From assembly GCA_944323805.1 (NCBI GenBank), contig CALUTW010000001.1, forward strand, positions 169,150 through 233,149: a stretch of 64,000 nucleotides of DNA, given 5' to 3'. Origin of the DNA: an uncultured Bacteroidales bacterium (lineage in GTDB: Bacteria; Bacteroidota; Bacteroidia; Bacteroidales; UBA932). Made by a program: the position numbers and the translations under genes. Each line of letters begins with the position of its first letter. Position 1 is the stretch's first letter. The notes under the pieces were generated by a model. It was given only the letters and a program-made list of their open reading frames with translations. It did not search any database and had not been told where the DNA came from. Positions 37,341-46,388 of the stretch are shown in pieces.

Positions 37341-38576
37341 ATGAAAGACGCAGTAATAATCCTTTGCGGTGGCGGTCCTGCCCCGGGAATGAACTCAGTA
37401 TCAATGAGTGTCGCAAAAACCTTTCTTTCAAGAGGATATAGAGTAATAGGACTTCACGGGGGGTATTCGGGCCTCTTCAGCAATGACCCGCGTACGGAGG
37501 ACCTGGATTTCTTCAAGGCAGACCGTTATTTCAACAGGGGAGGGTCATACCTCGAGATGAGCCGCTTCAAGCCGACTGACAAGGATTTTGAAGAGAATTT
37601 CAACCTCAGCCTGTTCAAGGACAACAATATAAAGCTCCTGGTAACTATCGGTGGAGACGATACTGCTTCTACAGCCAACAGGATATCAAAGTTCCTCGCA
37701 GCAAAAAACTATCCTATAGCCAACATACATTGCCCGAAGACCATCGACAATGACCTTCCTCTCCCTGCGAATGCCCCGACTTTCGGATACAATTCCGCAA
37801 AGAATGAGGGCGCACACCTTGCAAGGACAATATATGAGGATGCCCGTACTTCAGGGAACTGGCTCATCATTTCAGCGATGGGACGTACATGCGGAAGCCT
37901 TGCGCTCGGAATCGGGGAGGCAACCCATTGCCCGATGACCATCATTCCGGAGATGTTCAACAAGACGCAGATGACTCTCGAGAAGATAATCAGGCTCTCT
38001 GTATCCGCCATCATCAAGAGGAAGATCATGGGTGTGAACTATGGTACTATTGTCGCTGCCGAAGGTCTCTTCCATAATGAGGAAGTCGCCAAGGAGGCTG
38101 CAGATGCCGGAATCCACTTCACATATGACGAGCATGGCCATCCTGAGCTCGGCAAAGTGTCAAAGGCCGTCCTTTTCAACGACATGCTCGAGAAGGAGTT
38201 CAAGAAACTCGGCCTCAAGGTAAAGAGCCGCCCTGTGGAGATAGGATACGATGTCCGTTGCCAGGATCCTGTGGCATATGACCTTACATACTGTACTGAA
38301 CTTGCCATGGGTGTATACCAGCTCTTCAGCGAAGGCAAGACAGGATGCATGGTGTATGTCGATGCATACGGCAATGTCTCTCCGCTTTATCTTGCCGACC
38401 TCCAGGATCCGGAGACAGGAAAGATTCCGCCGAGAGTAGTGGATATCAATTCAGGTACTGCCCAGAACTATTACAGGTACATAGCCCACTATCTTACTCC
38501 GGACGACTATGAGGCAGCCCGTGAGTATGTCCCGAATCCGGAATACTACGATTTCACGAAGATTCTCGGGTGGTAG
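37341..38576 (+). CDS. Diphosphate-dependent phosphofructokinase
   Basis: Phosphorylates fructose 6-phosphate, probably with pyrophosphate instead of ATP. It has 411 residues. The nucleotide/PPi loop is CGGGPAPGMNSV. The decisive positions are GGDDTAS, where ATP enzymes have GGDGS, and PKTIDNDLP, where ATP enzymes have PGTIDND; Asp and Lys there mark PPi-dependent enzymes. MGRTCGSLAL and the sugar-phosphate residues are kept. A PPi enzyme can also run backwards and save ATP in anaerobic glycolysis. The start is the ATG just before the conserved first strand. A strong terminator follows. Confidence 0.94.
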   Translation: MKDAVIILCGGGPAPGMNSVSMSVAKTFLSRGYRVIGLHGGYSGLFSNDPRTEDLDFFKADRYFNRGGSYLEMSRFKPTDKDFEENFNLSLFKDNNIKLLVTIGGDDTASTANRISKFLAAKNYPIANIHCPKTIDNDLPLPANAPTFGYNSAKNEGAHLARTIYEDARTSGNWLIISAMGRTCGSLALGIGEATHCPMTIIPEMFNKTQMTLEKIIRLSVSAIIKRKIMGVNYGTIVAAEGLFHNEEVAKEAADAGIHFTYDEHGHPELGKVSKAVLFNDMLEKEFKKLGLKVKSRPVEIGYDVRCQDPVAYDLTYCTELAMGVYQLFSEGKTGCMVYVDAYGNVSPLYLADLQDPETGKIPPRVVDINSGTAQNYYRYIAHYLTPDDYEAAREYVPNPEYYDFTKILGW

Positions 38577-38620
38577 GTCCGCGATGTCGCAGAAAACACG
38601 TATCTTATAGATAAATGAGT

Positions 38621-38655
38621 GAAGAAGAGCTGTTTCCGCAGCTCTTCTTCTTTTT
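38621..38655 (+). terminator. Strong intrinsic terminator after the phosphofructokinase gene
   Basis: GAAGAAGAGCTG (38621-38632) and CAGCTCTTCTTC (38639-38650) form a perfect 12-base-pair stem with a 6-base loop, followed by five T. It lies 45 bases after the stop codon. This is the clearest terminator in the window. The rest of the gap to 38857 shows no promoter I can recognise. Confidence 0.93.
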
Positions 38656-38857
38656 GTATATGTGACGTCGTTATGCGATTATATCAATAAAGGAGAATGT
38701 TACGATAATGCTAATATAAGAATAAAGTCTTGAATCGTGCAAGGAATACTATGGATTTTCTTTCATATCTCTGGAAATGCAGGAAAAAACGGCATGGCGA
38801 CAGAGACTTTGGCACTGAAAATGCAGATACATGTCCCGCCTGAATTTACAGATGCAT

Positions 38858-40780
38858 ATGGAAAAGATGATAATATACCAGATGCTTCCGAGGCTATGGG
38901 GCAGGAGGCAGGCTGCAGAAGGCCGGGATGGAAATCCCGCCGGCAATATCCGTCATGAGAGCATGGTCCGCAGGGGCTCGCTCGAGGACAACGGGACAGG
39001 GAAGTTTTCAGATATCGACAGCCCGACACTTGAATACATAAAGTGGCTGGGCTGTTCCCATGTATGGTATACCGGTATCCTGAGGCATTCCACGAAGTCC
39101 GCTTCACAGGGCTGTGTCCCTTCGCATCCGCAGTTTGTGAAGGGGGAGGCAGGGTCTCCATATGCAATCGAGGACTATTATGATGTAAATCCGTATCTTG
39201 CAGACAATCCTGACAGGAGGATGGAGGAATTCGAGGCTCTTGTCAGGCGTACACACGAGGCCGGTCTGAAAGTGATAATCGATTTTGTGCCTAATCATGT
39301 GTCGAGGGACTACGGGAAGATATCAAGACAGTCGAGGATAGTGATGAACGAGCCCGTATTAGGCGAAGGCGATGATACCGGAGAACACTGGACCGAAGAG
39401 AACGACTTCTTCTACTATCCCGGGGTGCCGGTAAAGCTGCCTGACGAGGAGGATTTTCTGCAGGAATGCAGATGGCTTGCCGACATGGACTTCGACAGGG
39501 AGTACCTTATAATCCCGGCATGGCTTGTCGAAAAAGCCAGGCGGAAGTCCCGGGAGCTGCAGCTTTCCTGCCCGGAAAAGGCCGGGGCCGAATACAGGGC
39601 CTTCCTCCATACATACGAAGAGCTGCTGATGCCATACAGGGAAATGCCGGCCAGGGCGACAGGCAACAACTGCTACAGCCCGGCACCAAGCATAAATGAC
39701 TGGTATGAGACGGTAAAGATAAACTATTGCGACAGCCATAGCGGCACATGGGACAGGATGTATAATGCTGTCCGTTTCTGGGCCGGTAAAGGTGTCGACG
39801 GCTTCAGGTGCGACATGGTCGAGCTGGTCCCGGCAGAATTCTTCAGATGGCTCATAGCCGGGATCAGGAAAGAGTTCCCGGGAATTATCTTCATTGCGGA
39901 GGTGTATAAGAAGGATTTCTACAGGAAATACATCCGTGAGGTCGGCTTTGACTATCTCTATGACAAGTCGGGGCTGTATGATACCTTGAGGACAGTCGTT
40001 GAAAAGAATGTGAACGACAACGGGATGCCTGTAGAGCTCTGGCAGTCCGCCACAGGCATCACAAGGAACTGGCAGTTTCTCGGGGATATCCAGCCGTATA
40101 TGCTGAATTTCCTCGAGAACCATGACGAACAGAGGTTCGCATCCGGGTTTTTCGGCAGGGACGCGCGCAATTCCTTTGCCGCATTATATGTATCCCTGTA
40201 TTTCAACAGGGCACCTTTCATGCTTTATTTCGGCGAGGAGACCGGCGAGAAAGGCATGGATGAGGAAGGTTTCAGCGGACTGGACGGAAGGACATCGATT
40301 TTTGACTGGTGGCTGCCGGCCTGTTCGGAGACATTGCGCCGGCTGATTGATTCAGGCTCATACAGCCGTATGTCCGGGGCATGGGATGATGAGGACGCCT
40401 TTGGAGGAGCCGCAGACAGGGAAGTGTTCAGACGCTATACCGAGGCTCTCCGGTTTGCTGCTTCAGACCCGGCGATTGTTGCAGGAGCGACATATGACCT
40501 GTGCTACTGTAATTTCGGTTCCGAGGGGTTCGACAAGGACAGGCATTTCGTGTGGCTCAGGGACTATGAGGATGAGACTCTTCTGATTGCAGCGAACTTT
40601 TCCGGAAAGGATGCCGACATGGAAATCCGCATCCCTGCACATGCCTTCGACTGGCTGGGAATGCCTGTCACTGAATCACTCAATCCGGACACGTCGCTCA
40701 GGGTACATGTCCCCGCCATGGACGGGGTAATAGTCCGCCTGTGCCCTGTGCTATATGCCGGCGACAGCCCGGTTCGATGA
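38858..40780 (+). CDS. GH13 alpha-amylase family enzyme
   Basis: Glycoside hydrolase family 13 protein of about 640 residues acting on alpha-glucans. No signal peptide is seen, so it is likely cytoplasmic. The family regions are present: VIIDFVPNHVSRDYG (region I), GFRCDMVELVP with the nucleophile Asp near residue 318 (region II), FIAEVYKK with the acid/base Glu near 348 (region III) and LENHDEQ with the transition-state Asp near 422 (region IV). A beta-sandwich-like C-terminus follows. Exact specificity is not evident. The start MEKMIIYQMLPRLWG was chosen because the first barrel strand begins there. The 3' end overlaps the convergent receiver/PPDK_N gene by 30 bases. Confidence 0.88.
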   Translation: MEKMIIYQMLPRLWGRRQAAEGRDGNPAGNIRHESMVRRGSLEDNGTGKFSDIDSPTLEYIKWLGCSHVWYTGILRHSTKSASQGCVPSHPQFVKGEAGSPYAIEDYYDVNPYLADNPDRRMEEFEALVRRTHEAGLKVIIDFVPNHVSRDYGKISRQSRIVMNEPVLGEGDDTGEHWTEENDFFYYPGVPVKLPDEEDFLQECRWLADMDFDREYLIIPAWLVEKARRKSRELQLSCPEKAGAEYRAFLHTYEELLMPYREMPARATGNNCYSPAPSINDWYETVKINYCDSHSGTWDRMYNAVRFWAGKGVDGFRCDMVELVPAEFFRWLIAGIRKEFPGIIFIAEVYKKDFYRKYIREVGFDYLYDKSGLYDTLRTVVEKNVNDNGMPVELWQSATGITRNWQFLGDIQPYMLNFLENHDEQRFASGFFGRDARNSFAALYVSLYFNRAPFMLYFGEETGEKGMDEEGFSGLDGRTSIFDWWLPACSETLRRLIDSGSYSRMSGAWDDEDAFGGAADREVFRRYTEALRFAASDPAIVAGATYDLCYCNFGSEGFDKDRHFVWLRDYEDETLLIAANFSGKDADMEIRIPAHAFDWLGMPVTESLNPDTSLRVHVPAMDGVIVRLCPVLYAGDSPVR

Positions 40781-43732
40781 CCGGTCTATGTAGGCAGTGA
40801 TTTCAGAAGGAGCCTCGTATACCTTCACGTATTCCCCGGCATGTATGCATGGGAGACTTTCAATTGCAGAGGTGTTGATGCTTCCGGTAAGGCTTACCGT
40901 ATTCACGGTCAGGTATCCTACGCCCAATGATGTGATATTCTGGAAGAAGTGCGTGCCCTGGCTAGGCTCGACCTGATATCCGGGGATTCCGCATTCCACA
41001 ATCATCCTGGCTTCGGAGATTTCATCCCAGGTCACGGGGATTCCCAGCCACGGGTCCGACGAGCCCCATCTTCCCGGGCCGATAAGCATGTATGGCCTGC
41101 CGTCCTTTTTCATCATTGCATTGATTGCGGCAATCTCGGACTTCATTTCCTTTGTCCTGGCGCTGTCGAATGTCTCAAGGTTGACATATACGATATGTTT
41201 CATCCCTGATACATGGCCGGATCCGAGAGCCTTGGAGGAAGATACGAATACCGTCTTCATCTCCTCGCTGACCTTGTCTATAGAGACCTCCTTGTCATCC
41301 ATATACTCGCTGACCGGGCGGATCTGCAGAAGCTTCAGCACACATGCCTTTCCTTCCGATTCCGGAATCATGTCGGCGGCAAATTCCATTTCCACATCGC
41401 TCATGAGCTCTTTCCTGCAGATTTCCATCAGTTCCGATATTGCCTTTGCAAGCGGGAAACGCCCGTATTTCAATATGGAGTCAAATGATATGATTCTCGG
41501 TCCTTCTGCCGAGGTCCCCGGCACAATCCTGTTGTCGGCTATGCTGAATGTGGATGCCACAAGCTCCGGATACGCGAATTTCCTGAGCATCTCCGCGACC
41601 GGCTCATGCGCCAGGTTTACACCGTCATTCTTCGATATCTTGAATGCACCCGGTCTCAGGTCGAGGGCATACATCATCTTCTGCGTATCCTTCAGTGCAA
41701 GTCCCGGATCCGACAGCTGGAGTATCTTCTTTGGGTATCTCGGGCTGAACCTCAGGGTGCTGCCTCCGTCGACAACAGTCTTGCCGAGTCCGAAAGCGAG
41801 GTTGACTATGCCGTCTTCCGGCTTCTCGTTCCCGATAGGGTAGAAGTTGACAGACCTTGCCACTCCGGAAAGCATCGGGAAGTAAAAACCATCGTATGTG
41901 GTGCCGCATATGCTCTGTATCACTACCGCCATCTTCTCTTCGCTCAGCAGGTTACCCGTTGTCTGAATATATGCGCGGCTTCCGTTGAAGAAAACAGATG
42001 CGTAGACACTCTTGATGGCCTTGCCGAGCATCCTGACCATCTGGTCCATATTCTCGGTAAGTGGCACCATATAGGTGGAATAGACACCTGCAAAAGGCTG
42101 GTAGTTGCTGTCCTCAAGCTTTGAGCTGGACCTTACGGCCAGCGGACTGCGTACGGTCGAAATGAAGACCTTGAGTTCCTCGACAAGCTGCTCAGGCAGC
42201 CTTGACGCGACGAATTCCGACAGTATCTCCTCGTCCTCGATGTCGGAATCGATTACATACTGGAGTCCGTTCTCTATGATGAACTGGTCGAAATAATCGG
42301 TCGCAACGACAATCGTCCTCGGGATAGAGACCTTGATGCCGGGATATTTGTCAGTCAGATGGTATTTGAGAATCAGATTGTTAAGAAAAGCAAGCCCTCT
42401 GGCCTTGCCTCCCAGCGACCCCTCTCCGGCCCTTGCGAACCATATGTATTTATCGTATGTGTCCTTGTCGAAATGGGCTATGACTCCGCGTCCCGTAAGG
42501 GCATGATAATCATGAATCTCCTGCGTGACATACGCCCGCAGTTCGTCAGTGCTTGCAAAATGGCTGTCCTGGACTTTCCTGAACCTGTGGGCAAGAGTGA
42601 ACAGCCCTCTGGCAAAGAACCATTTTGACAGCATGTTCTTTGAGGTATTGTGAAGCAGGACATCGTCAGGGATTTCCCTTATGCAGTGCTCAAGCTCGTT
42701 AAGGTTGGCTGCGCGCCCGTATTCAACCCTGTTCCTGTCCCTGAATACGAAATCCCCGAAAGCGAACTCCTCTTTCATGTATTCGGACAGCTGGAGCATA
42801 AGTGTCTTGGAGTATTTCCGGAGGAATCCGACCCCGAGCTCTTTAGCCACTTCGGCAATGCTCCCTTGCGATGACTGCAGAAGCACCGGCATATACGGGT
42901 CATCTTCCTTGATCATTTTGACAAATTCTATTCCGGCATCCGCTTTCTCCGTATCGGGCGGGTCGTTCCTGTGGAGGACGAATCCGACATCGGAAATCAC
43001 ACCGAGGAGATTGGTCTTGTATTTCCTGTACAGGTTCAGGGCATCCTCATAGTTGGTTGCAAGCAGTATCTTCGGTCTTGAACGCTTGCGGGCCTTTTTC
43101 TGCTGGTCATTCAGCGTCTCCTTGAGGAACTCCGCACTCTGCAGGAGCACCATCCGGTACAGTTCGGGGAGATATGTCGAATAGTATCTGACAGAATCCT
43201 CTACAAGCAGTATGGCCTGTACGCCGATATTCAGTATGTCTACGTCAGCGTTCTTCTGGTCCTCGAAAAGCTTGATGATGGCGACGATGAGATCGGTGTT
43301 ACCGTGCCAGCTGAATGTCATGTCGACTGAAGAGGTGTCCTGCATGGAGAGCCTACGGTATATTTCCTTGGAGAAATGTGTGAGCAGCACAAACGGTATA
43401 TCCCTTCCTGTAGACTTCAGATAGTCTGCAAAAGGGAAGACATCCCTGTCGCCGACGTTGTACATGCAGATGACGAGGTCTATCCCGCTGTCAGAATCTA
43501 TGATCCGCCTTGCCTCGGAAGCGCTGGTAACCCAGACGAACTGCGGGGGATTCGTAAGATTCAGCTCTATGTATTCCCTGTATATCTGAACATCAATCTG
43601 ACCGTCCTCCTCAAGGATGAATGCATCATAGTTGCTGCATATCATCAGAATCTTTCTGATCCGGAATTTAATCAGGGATTCATAGTCTGTGTGTGTCAGT
43701 TCCTTAAGGCTGACGGGCTCAACTGTATTCAT
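40751..43732 (-). CDS. Two receiver-like domains fused to a PPDK_N ATP-binding module
   Basis: A 993-residue protein often labelled phosphoenolpyruvate synthase, but it is not a complete one. Residues about 25-155 resemble a receiver domain whose phospho-acceptor site has lost Asp (DLVICMYNVGD). Residues about 170-320 resemble a second receiver with acidic residues in LLVEDS (178-179), Asp248 in VISDVGF, Ser in LLQSS and Lys306: an apparently intact phosphorylation site. From about 425 the PPDK_N-type ATP-grasp module runs to ~830 (GSLGGKARGLAFLNNL, SPLAVRSSSKLEDSNYQPFA, LKLLQIRPVS). A C-terminal part (YMLIGPGRWGSSDPWLGIPV) follows. The phospho-histidine domain and PEP barrel of true synthases are missing. 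Substrate unknown; it ends a minus-strand run after gldM and an RNA methyltransferase. Confidence 0.8.
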   Translation of the reverse strand: MNTVEPVSLKELTHTDYESLIKFRIRKILMICSNYDAFILEEDGQIDVQIYREYIELNLTNPPQFVWVTSASEARRIIDSDSGIDLVICMYNVGDRDVFPFADYLKSTGRDIPFVLLTHFSKEIYRRLSMQDTSSVDMTFSWHGNTDLIVAIIKLFEDQKNADVDILNIGVQAILLVEDSVRYYSTYLPELYRMVLLQSAEFLKETLNDQQKKARKRSRPKILLATNYEDALNLYRKYKTNLLGVISDVGFVLHRNDPPDTEKADAGIEFVKMIKEDDPYMPVLLQSSQGSIAEVAKELGVGFLRKYSKTLMLQLSEYMKEEFAFGDFVFRDRNRVEYGRAANLNELEHCIREIPDDVLLHNTSKNMLSKWFFARGLFTLAHRFRKVQDSHFASTDELRAYVTQEIHDYHALTGRGVIAHFDKDTYDKYIWFARAGEGSLGGKARGLAFLNNLILKYHLTDKYPGIKVSIPRTIVVATDYFDQFIIENGLQYVIDSDIEDEEILSEFVASRLPEQLVEELKVFISTVRSPLAVRSSSKLEDSNYQPFAGVYSTYMVPLTENMDQMVRMLGKAIKSVYASVFFNGSRAYIQTTGNLLSEEKMAVVIQSICGTTYDGFYFPMLSGVARSVNFYPIGNEKPEDGIVNLAFGLGKTVVDGGSTLRFSPRYPKKILQLSDPGLALKDTQKMMYALDLRPGAFKISKNDGVNLAHEPVAEMLRKFAYPELVASTFSIADNRIVPGTSAEGPRIISFDSILKYGRFPLAKAISELMEICRKELMSDVEMEFAADMIPESEGKACVLKLLQIRPVSEYMDDKEVSIDKVSEEMKTVFVSSSKALGSGHVSGMKHIVYVNLETFDSARTKEMKSEIAAINAMMKKDGRPYMLIGPGRWGSSDPWLGIPVTWDEISEARMIVECGIPGYQVEPSQGTHFFQNITSLGVGYLTVNTVSLTGSINTSAIESLPCIHAGEYVKVYEAPSEITAYIDRSSNRAVAGI

Positions 43733-43766
43733 CAGGATTGCATTTACATGATTTCTGCGAATTTAA

Positions 43767-44555
43767 TCATTTTTTCCGGGCATCAGCCATCAGGCGGACA
43801 TAATTCCTGCGGCGGAACTCTGCGACAGTGACAGCGGTGGCGACAGCCGCGTTCAGGGATTCTGACCCCGGGTCGCCTGCAGGATACGGCGGTATATACA
43901 GCCTGTCTGACACGAGCCCGGCGACTGCGGGAGAAATCCCGTCCGATTCATTGCCTATGACAATGACTGCAGGAGCGGATGTGCCTGTGTCTATCTCCGA
44001 GGAATAGATGTCATTCCCGTCAAGGAATGTCCCGTAGACTTTCCCTCCGGCATCGAGTACCGTACCGGCAAGCGCAGGGATATCTGCATAGTGGAACCTC
44101 ACACGGAATATCGCCCCCATGGTCGACTGGACTACTTTCGGATTGAATACGTCAACAGTGTCGGGGGATGCAAATACTGCGTCAATCCCGAACCAGTCGG
44201 CAATCCTGAGTATTGTGCCGAGGTTGCCGGGGTCGCGTATCGAATCCAGTGCCAGGTACAGCCCTCCGGTGCCGCACAGTGCCTGCCGGATATCTTCAAT
44301 GTCCCTGAGATGAAGCCCGTCCGGCCTACGGACGACCGCAAGGACAGGGGAAGGGGAGGAGAGCTGGCTGATTCTGGACATCGCCTCATCTCCGATTTCG
44401 TCTTTCCGGTATGTCTTTTCGACGGTAAAGGAGGATGCTGCAGCCTCTGCGACCATCTTTTCCCCCTCTACGGTAAACAGACCGTACTGATCCCTGAATT
44501 TCTTCGCTGACAGGGACCTTATCCTCTTGATCTCATTATTTGATATGCCGTCCAT
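43767..44555 (-). CDS. TrmH/SpoU-family RNA 2'-O-methyltransferase
   Basis: Transfers methyl from S-adenosylmethionine to a ribose in tRNA or rRNA. It has 262 residues. An N-terminal substrate-binding domain (IKRIRSLSAKKFRDQYGLFT) precedes the trefoil-knot SPOUT domain with its three motifs: DPGNLGTILRIADWF (motif 1), VIVIGNESDGISPAV (motif 2) and IPPYPAGDPGSESLNAAVA (motif 3). The target nucleotide cannot be told from sequence. It starts 10 bases after gldM, so it shares the transcript of the OmpA-gldL-gldM cluster, with no obvious functional link. Confidence 0.92.
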   Translation of the reverse strand: MDGISNNEIKRIRSLSAKKFRDQYGLFTVEGEKMVAEAAASSFTVEKTYRKDEIGDEAMSRISQLSSPSPVLAVVRRPDGLHLRDIEDIRQALCGTGGLYLALDSIRDPGNLGTILRIADWFGIDAVFASPDTVDVFNPKVVQSTMGAIFRVRFHYADIPALAGTVLDAGGKVYGTFLDGNDIYSSEIDTGTSAPAVIVIGNESDGISPAVAGLVSDRLYIPPYPAGDPGSESLNAAVATAVTVAEFRRRNYVRLMADARKK

Positions 44556-44565
44556 GGAACAGGAA

Positions 44566-45879
44566 TTAATATACCGGTGTATTTATCGATGGCAGCTGGT
44601 ATTCTGTGCCGCTTCCTGGAATCCTTGCATTTATATCCGTGAAATATATCTTGTCCCCGATTTCCGCAGATGCCAGGAGCACCCGCTGACTGTCTGAAAA
44701 ACGGCTTCCGTCCGAAGCGGCAGAAAGCACCTCATCGGCACCTTTCCTTATGAGGACTGTCTCGAATCCGGTCACTTCATATCTGATGTCCGGGAGAGCG
44801 CTGACCCCGGCCCCGACGTATTCCATGGAAAGAAGCCTTGACTTCCCGACAGGTACATTGCCCTTGTATGTCGTACCGTCCGAGAAGCATATGTACGGCA
44901 TCGGCTCCGGAAGCTGCCTGACGAAGAATCTCTTTTCCCCGAGATTCTTCTCTGTCCCGTCTTTCATGCATTTCATCCTTACCGATACTTCCTGCACGCC
45001 CTTTTGCGGATGTATATAGAGTGAACCGTCGGAGAAACGGCAGCTTGCACCTGAAACACTGAAATCAATCCCGGACGGGGCGATGCCGATGGCAAGTATC
45101 TCTATACGGTTGTCGTAATCCTCATACAGTGCACTCTCGATATGGGGTCTGATGTCAACAAGTGGCCTCTCGACCGTCCCGTCGGCCTCCACTATCATCT
45201 GACCTTCATTTATAAGCACATATCTCATGTCCCTGTCTGCGGCATCTGCAGGAATCTCCGGACTCAGCATGGCTTTGAGAAACTCGAGCTGCGCATACCT
45301 GACATTATTCTTCAATGTATTCAGATAGGTAATCCCTCCGATTGCAGGCATGCTGGTAAAGGTCGCCTTTTCCCATGATGTCAGCTTCCTGCCCTTGCCG
45401 AGGTCGAGATATGAACTGATGAGTTTCTTTGAAAGGCTGTCGGATATCCATCCTGTAAGACTGTCCTCCAACGCGGAAAAACAGGTTCTCAGCCTTGTTC
45501 CGCGCGGGTCTATGGATGACAGCATCACATCAGGGACAGCATGCAGGTCCTCGGCATTCCGCAGTTCATGCGCTGAAGTGTATTTCTTCCTGTCGGCAGC
45601 CCTGGCAATCATTTCCTTGGTGTCGTCGATGAAGATCAGCAGCTCCGCAGCCATCGAGTCGGCAACAGCCGGCTTGACGGAATGACATGCCGAGGCGGCG
45701 GAATCGCTCAGCTCCCCGACACTCCGTTCAAGGATGTCGTCGAGGGAAGTCTGTTCCCTGTTAAGGAGCCTGTATGTATCGAGTGTGTCTGCGGATATGT
45801 TTATCGCCAGCATCGCAATAAGAATGATATACACAAGGTTTATCATCTTCTGGCGTGGTGGAAGACTGTAGTTTGTCAT
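44566..45879 (-). CDS. gldM: GldM/PorM-like periplasmic motor shaft protein
   Basis: In type IX secretion and gliding, GldM is a dimer with one inner-membrane helix and a long periplasmic shaft; it forms a proton-driven rotary motor with GldL. The first 35 residues match the family closely: PPRQKMINLVYIILIAMLAI, with Arg9 at the position of the essential Arg in Flavobacterium GldM. The rest is helical then beta-domain-rich (NTLKNNVRYAQLEFLKAMLS, VSGASCRFSDGSLYIHPQKG). At 437 residues it is shorter than usual (about 510), so periplasmic domains may be reduced. It follows gldL by 10 bases. No gldK, gldN, sprA or porV is near. Confidence 0.88.
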   Translation of the reverse strand: MTNYSLPPRQKMINLVYIILIAMLAINISADTLDTYRLLNREQTSLDDILERSVGELSDSAASACHSVKPAVADSMAAELLIFIDDTKEMIARAADRKKYTSAHELRNAEDLHAVPDVMLSSIDPRGTRLRTCFSALEDSLTGWISDSLSKKLISSYLDLGKGRKLTSWEKATFTSMPAIGGITYLNTLKNNVRYAQLEFLKAMLSPEIPADAADRDMRYVLINEGQMIVEADGTVERPLVDIRPHIESALYEDYDNRIEILAIGIAPSGIDFSVSGASCRFSDGSLYIHPQKGVQEVSVRMKCMKDGTEKNLGEKRFFVRQLPEPMPYICFSDGTTYKGNVPVGKSRLLSMEYVGAGVSALPDIRYEVTGFETVLIRKGADEVLSAASDGSRFSDSQRVLLASAEIGDKIYFTDINARIPGSGTEYQLPSINTPVY

Positions 45880-45889
45880 TGCCGGTATA

Positions 45890-46384
45890 TCATTTCCTGT
45901 CCTGTCCCATTGCGGAAAGCATTCCGCTGTATCTGGAATTGAGCTGCTTCAGAAGTGCAGCCAGGTCTGCCGTCTCTTTCTGCAGATCGGCTATTACCCG
46001 TGGATCGATGGTATCGGTCAGACGGCGTATTTCCCGGATATGACTCTCATATGCCTGATTCAGTTCCCTGAGCCTTGACTCGATTGCCTCTGTCCCCTCA
46101 TCGAGCTTCTTCCGGATTTCCTTATCCGCAGCAATGCCTGCAACCCGGTCGTCGCCGAGCTGCGGAAAGACCTTCTCCCACTCGTACTCCGGCGGTGTAT
46201 CGAATCCGGATATGAAGAATATGGTAACTTCAGTGAAAAGCCCTGTCATAAGGAGAATGGTATCAAAGGGCATGTGCGCAATCTTGAATACCGCACCGAG
46301 AATGACAAGGCACGCTCCCCAGCAATAGGCGAAATTATACAGCCTGCGTCCGGCCCTGCTCCTGATGAATCTGCTTATCTTCAT
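45890..46384 (-). CDS. gldL: GldL/PorL-like proton-channel motor protein
   Basis: The stator-like ring protein partner of GldM. It has 164 residues, shorter than the 200-300 of secretion-linked GldL. Two membrane helices are clear: LYNFAYCWGACLVILGAVFK and DTILLMTGLFTEVTIFFISG. The second keeps the conserved Glu (Glu52, in GLFTE) that is needed for proton passage, and the following PPEYEWEKVFPQL matches the family. The C-terminal half is a charged coiled coil (residues ~85-155). Its ATG is 4 bases after the OmpA-like gene and its stop 10 bases before gldM. Confidence 0.9.
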   Translation of the reverse strand: MKISRFIRSRAGRRLYNFAYCWGACLVILGAVFKIAHMPFDTILLMTGLFTEVTIFFISGFDTPPEYEWEKVFPQLGDDRVAGIAADKEIRKKLDEGTEAIESRLRELNQAYESHIREIRRLTDTIDPRVIADLQKETADLAALLKQLNSRYSGMLSAMGQDRK

Positions 46385-46388
46385 ATGG

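Noticed and set aside
38577..38857. Small protein gene or RNA between the phosphofructokinase and GH13 genes
   Set aside because: Apart from the strong terminator nothing stands out; an open frame at 38737-38958 overlaps the GH13 start in another frame and has no recognisable features.
40751..43732. Phosphoenolpyruvate synthase (ppsA)
   Set aside because: Only the ATP-binding part is recognisable; the phospho-histidine domain and PEP/pyruvate barrel are missing and receiver-like domains take the N-terminus.
44566..46384. Type IX secretion system locus
   Set aside because: GldL and GldM are present, but none of the other core components are in the window, and both proteins are short. Calling it a secretion system would go beyond the evidence.
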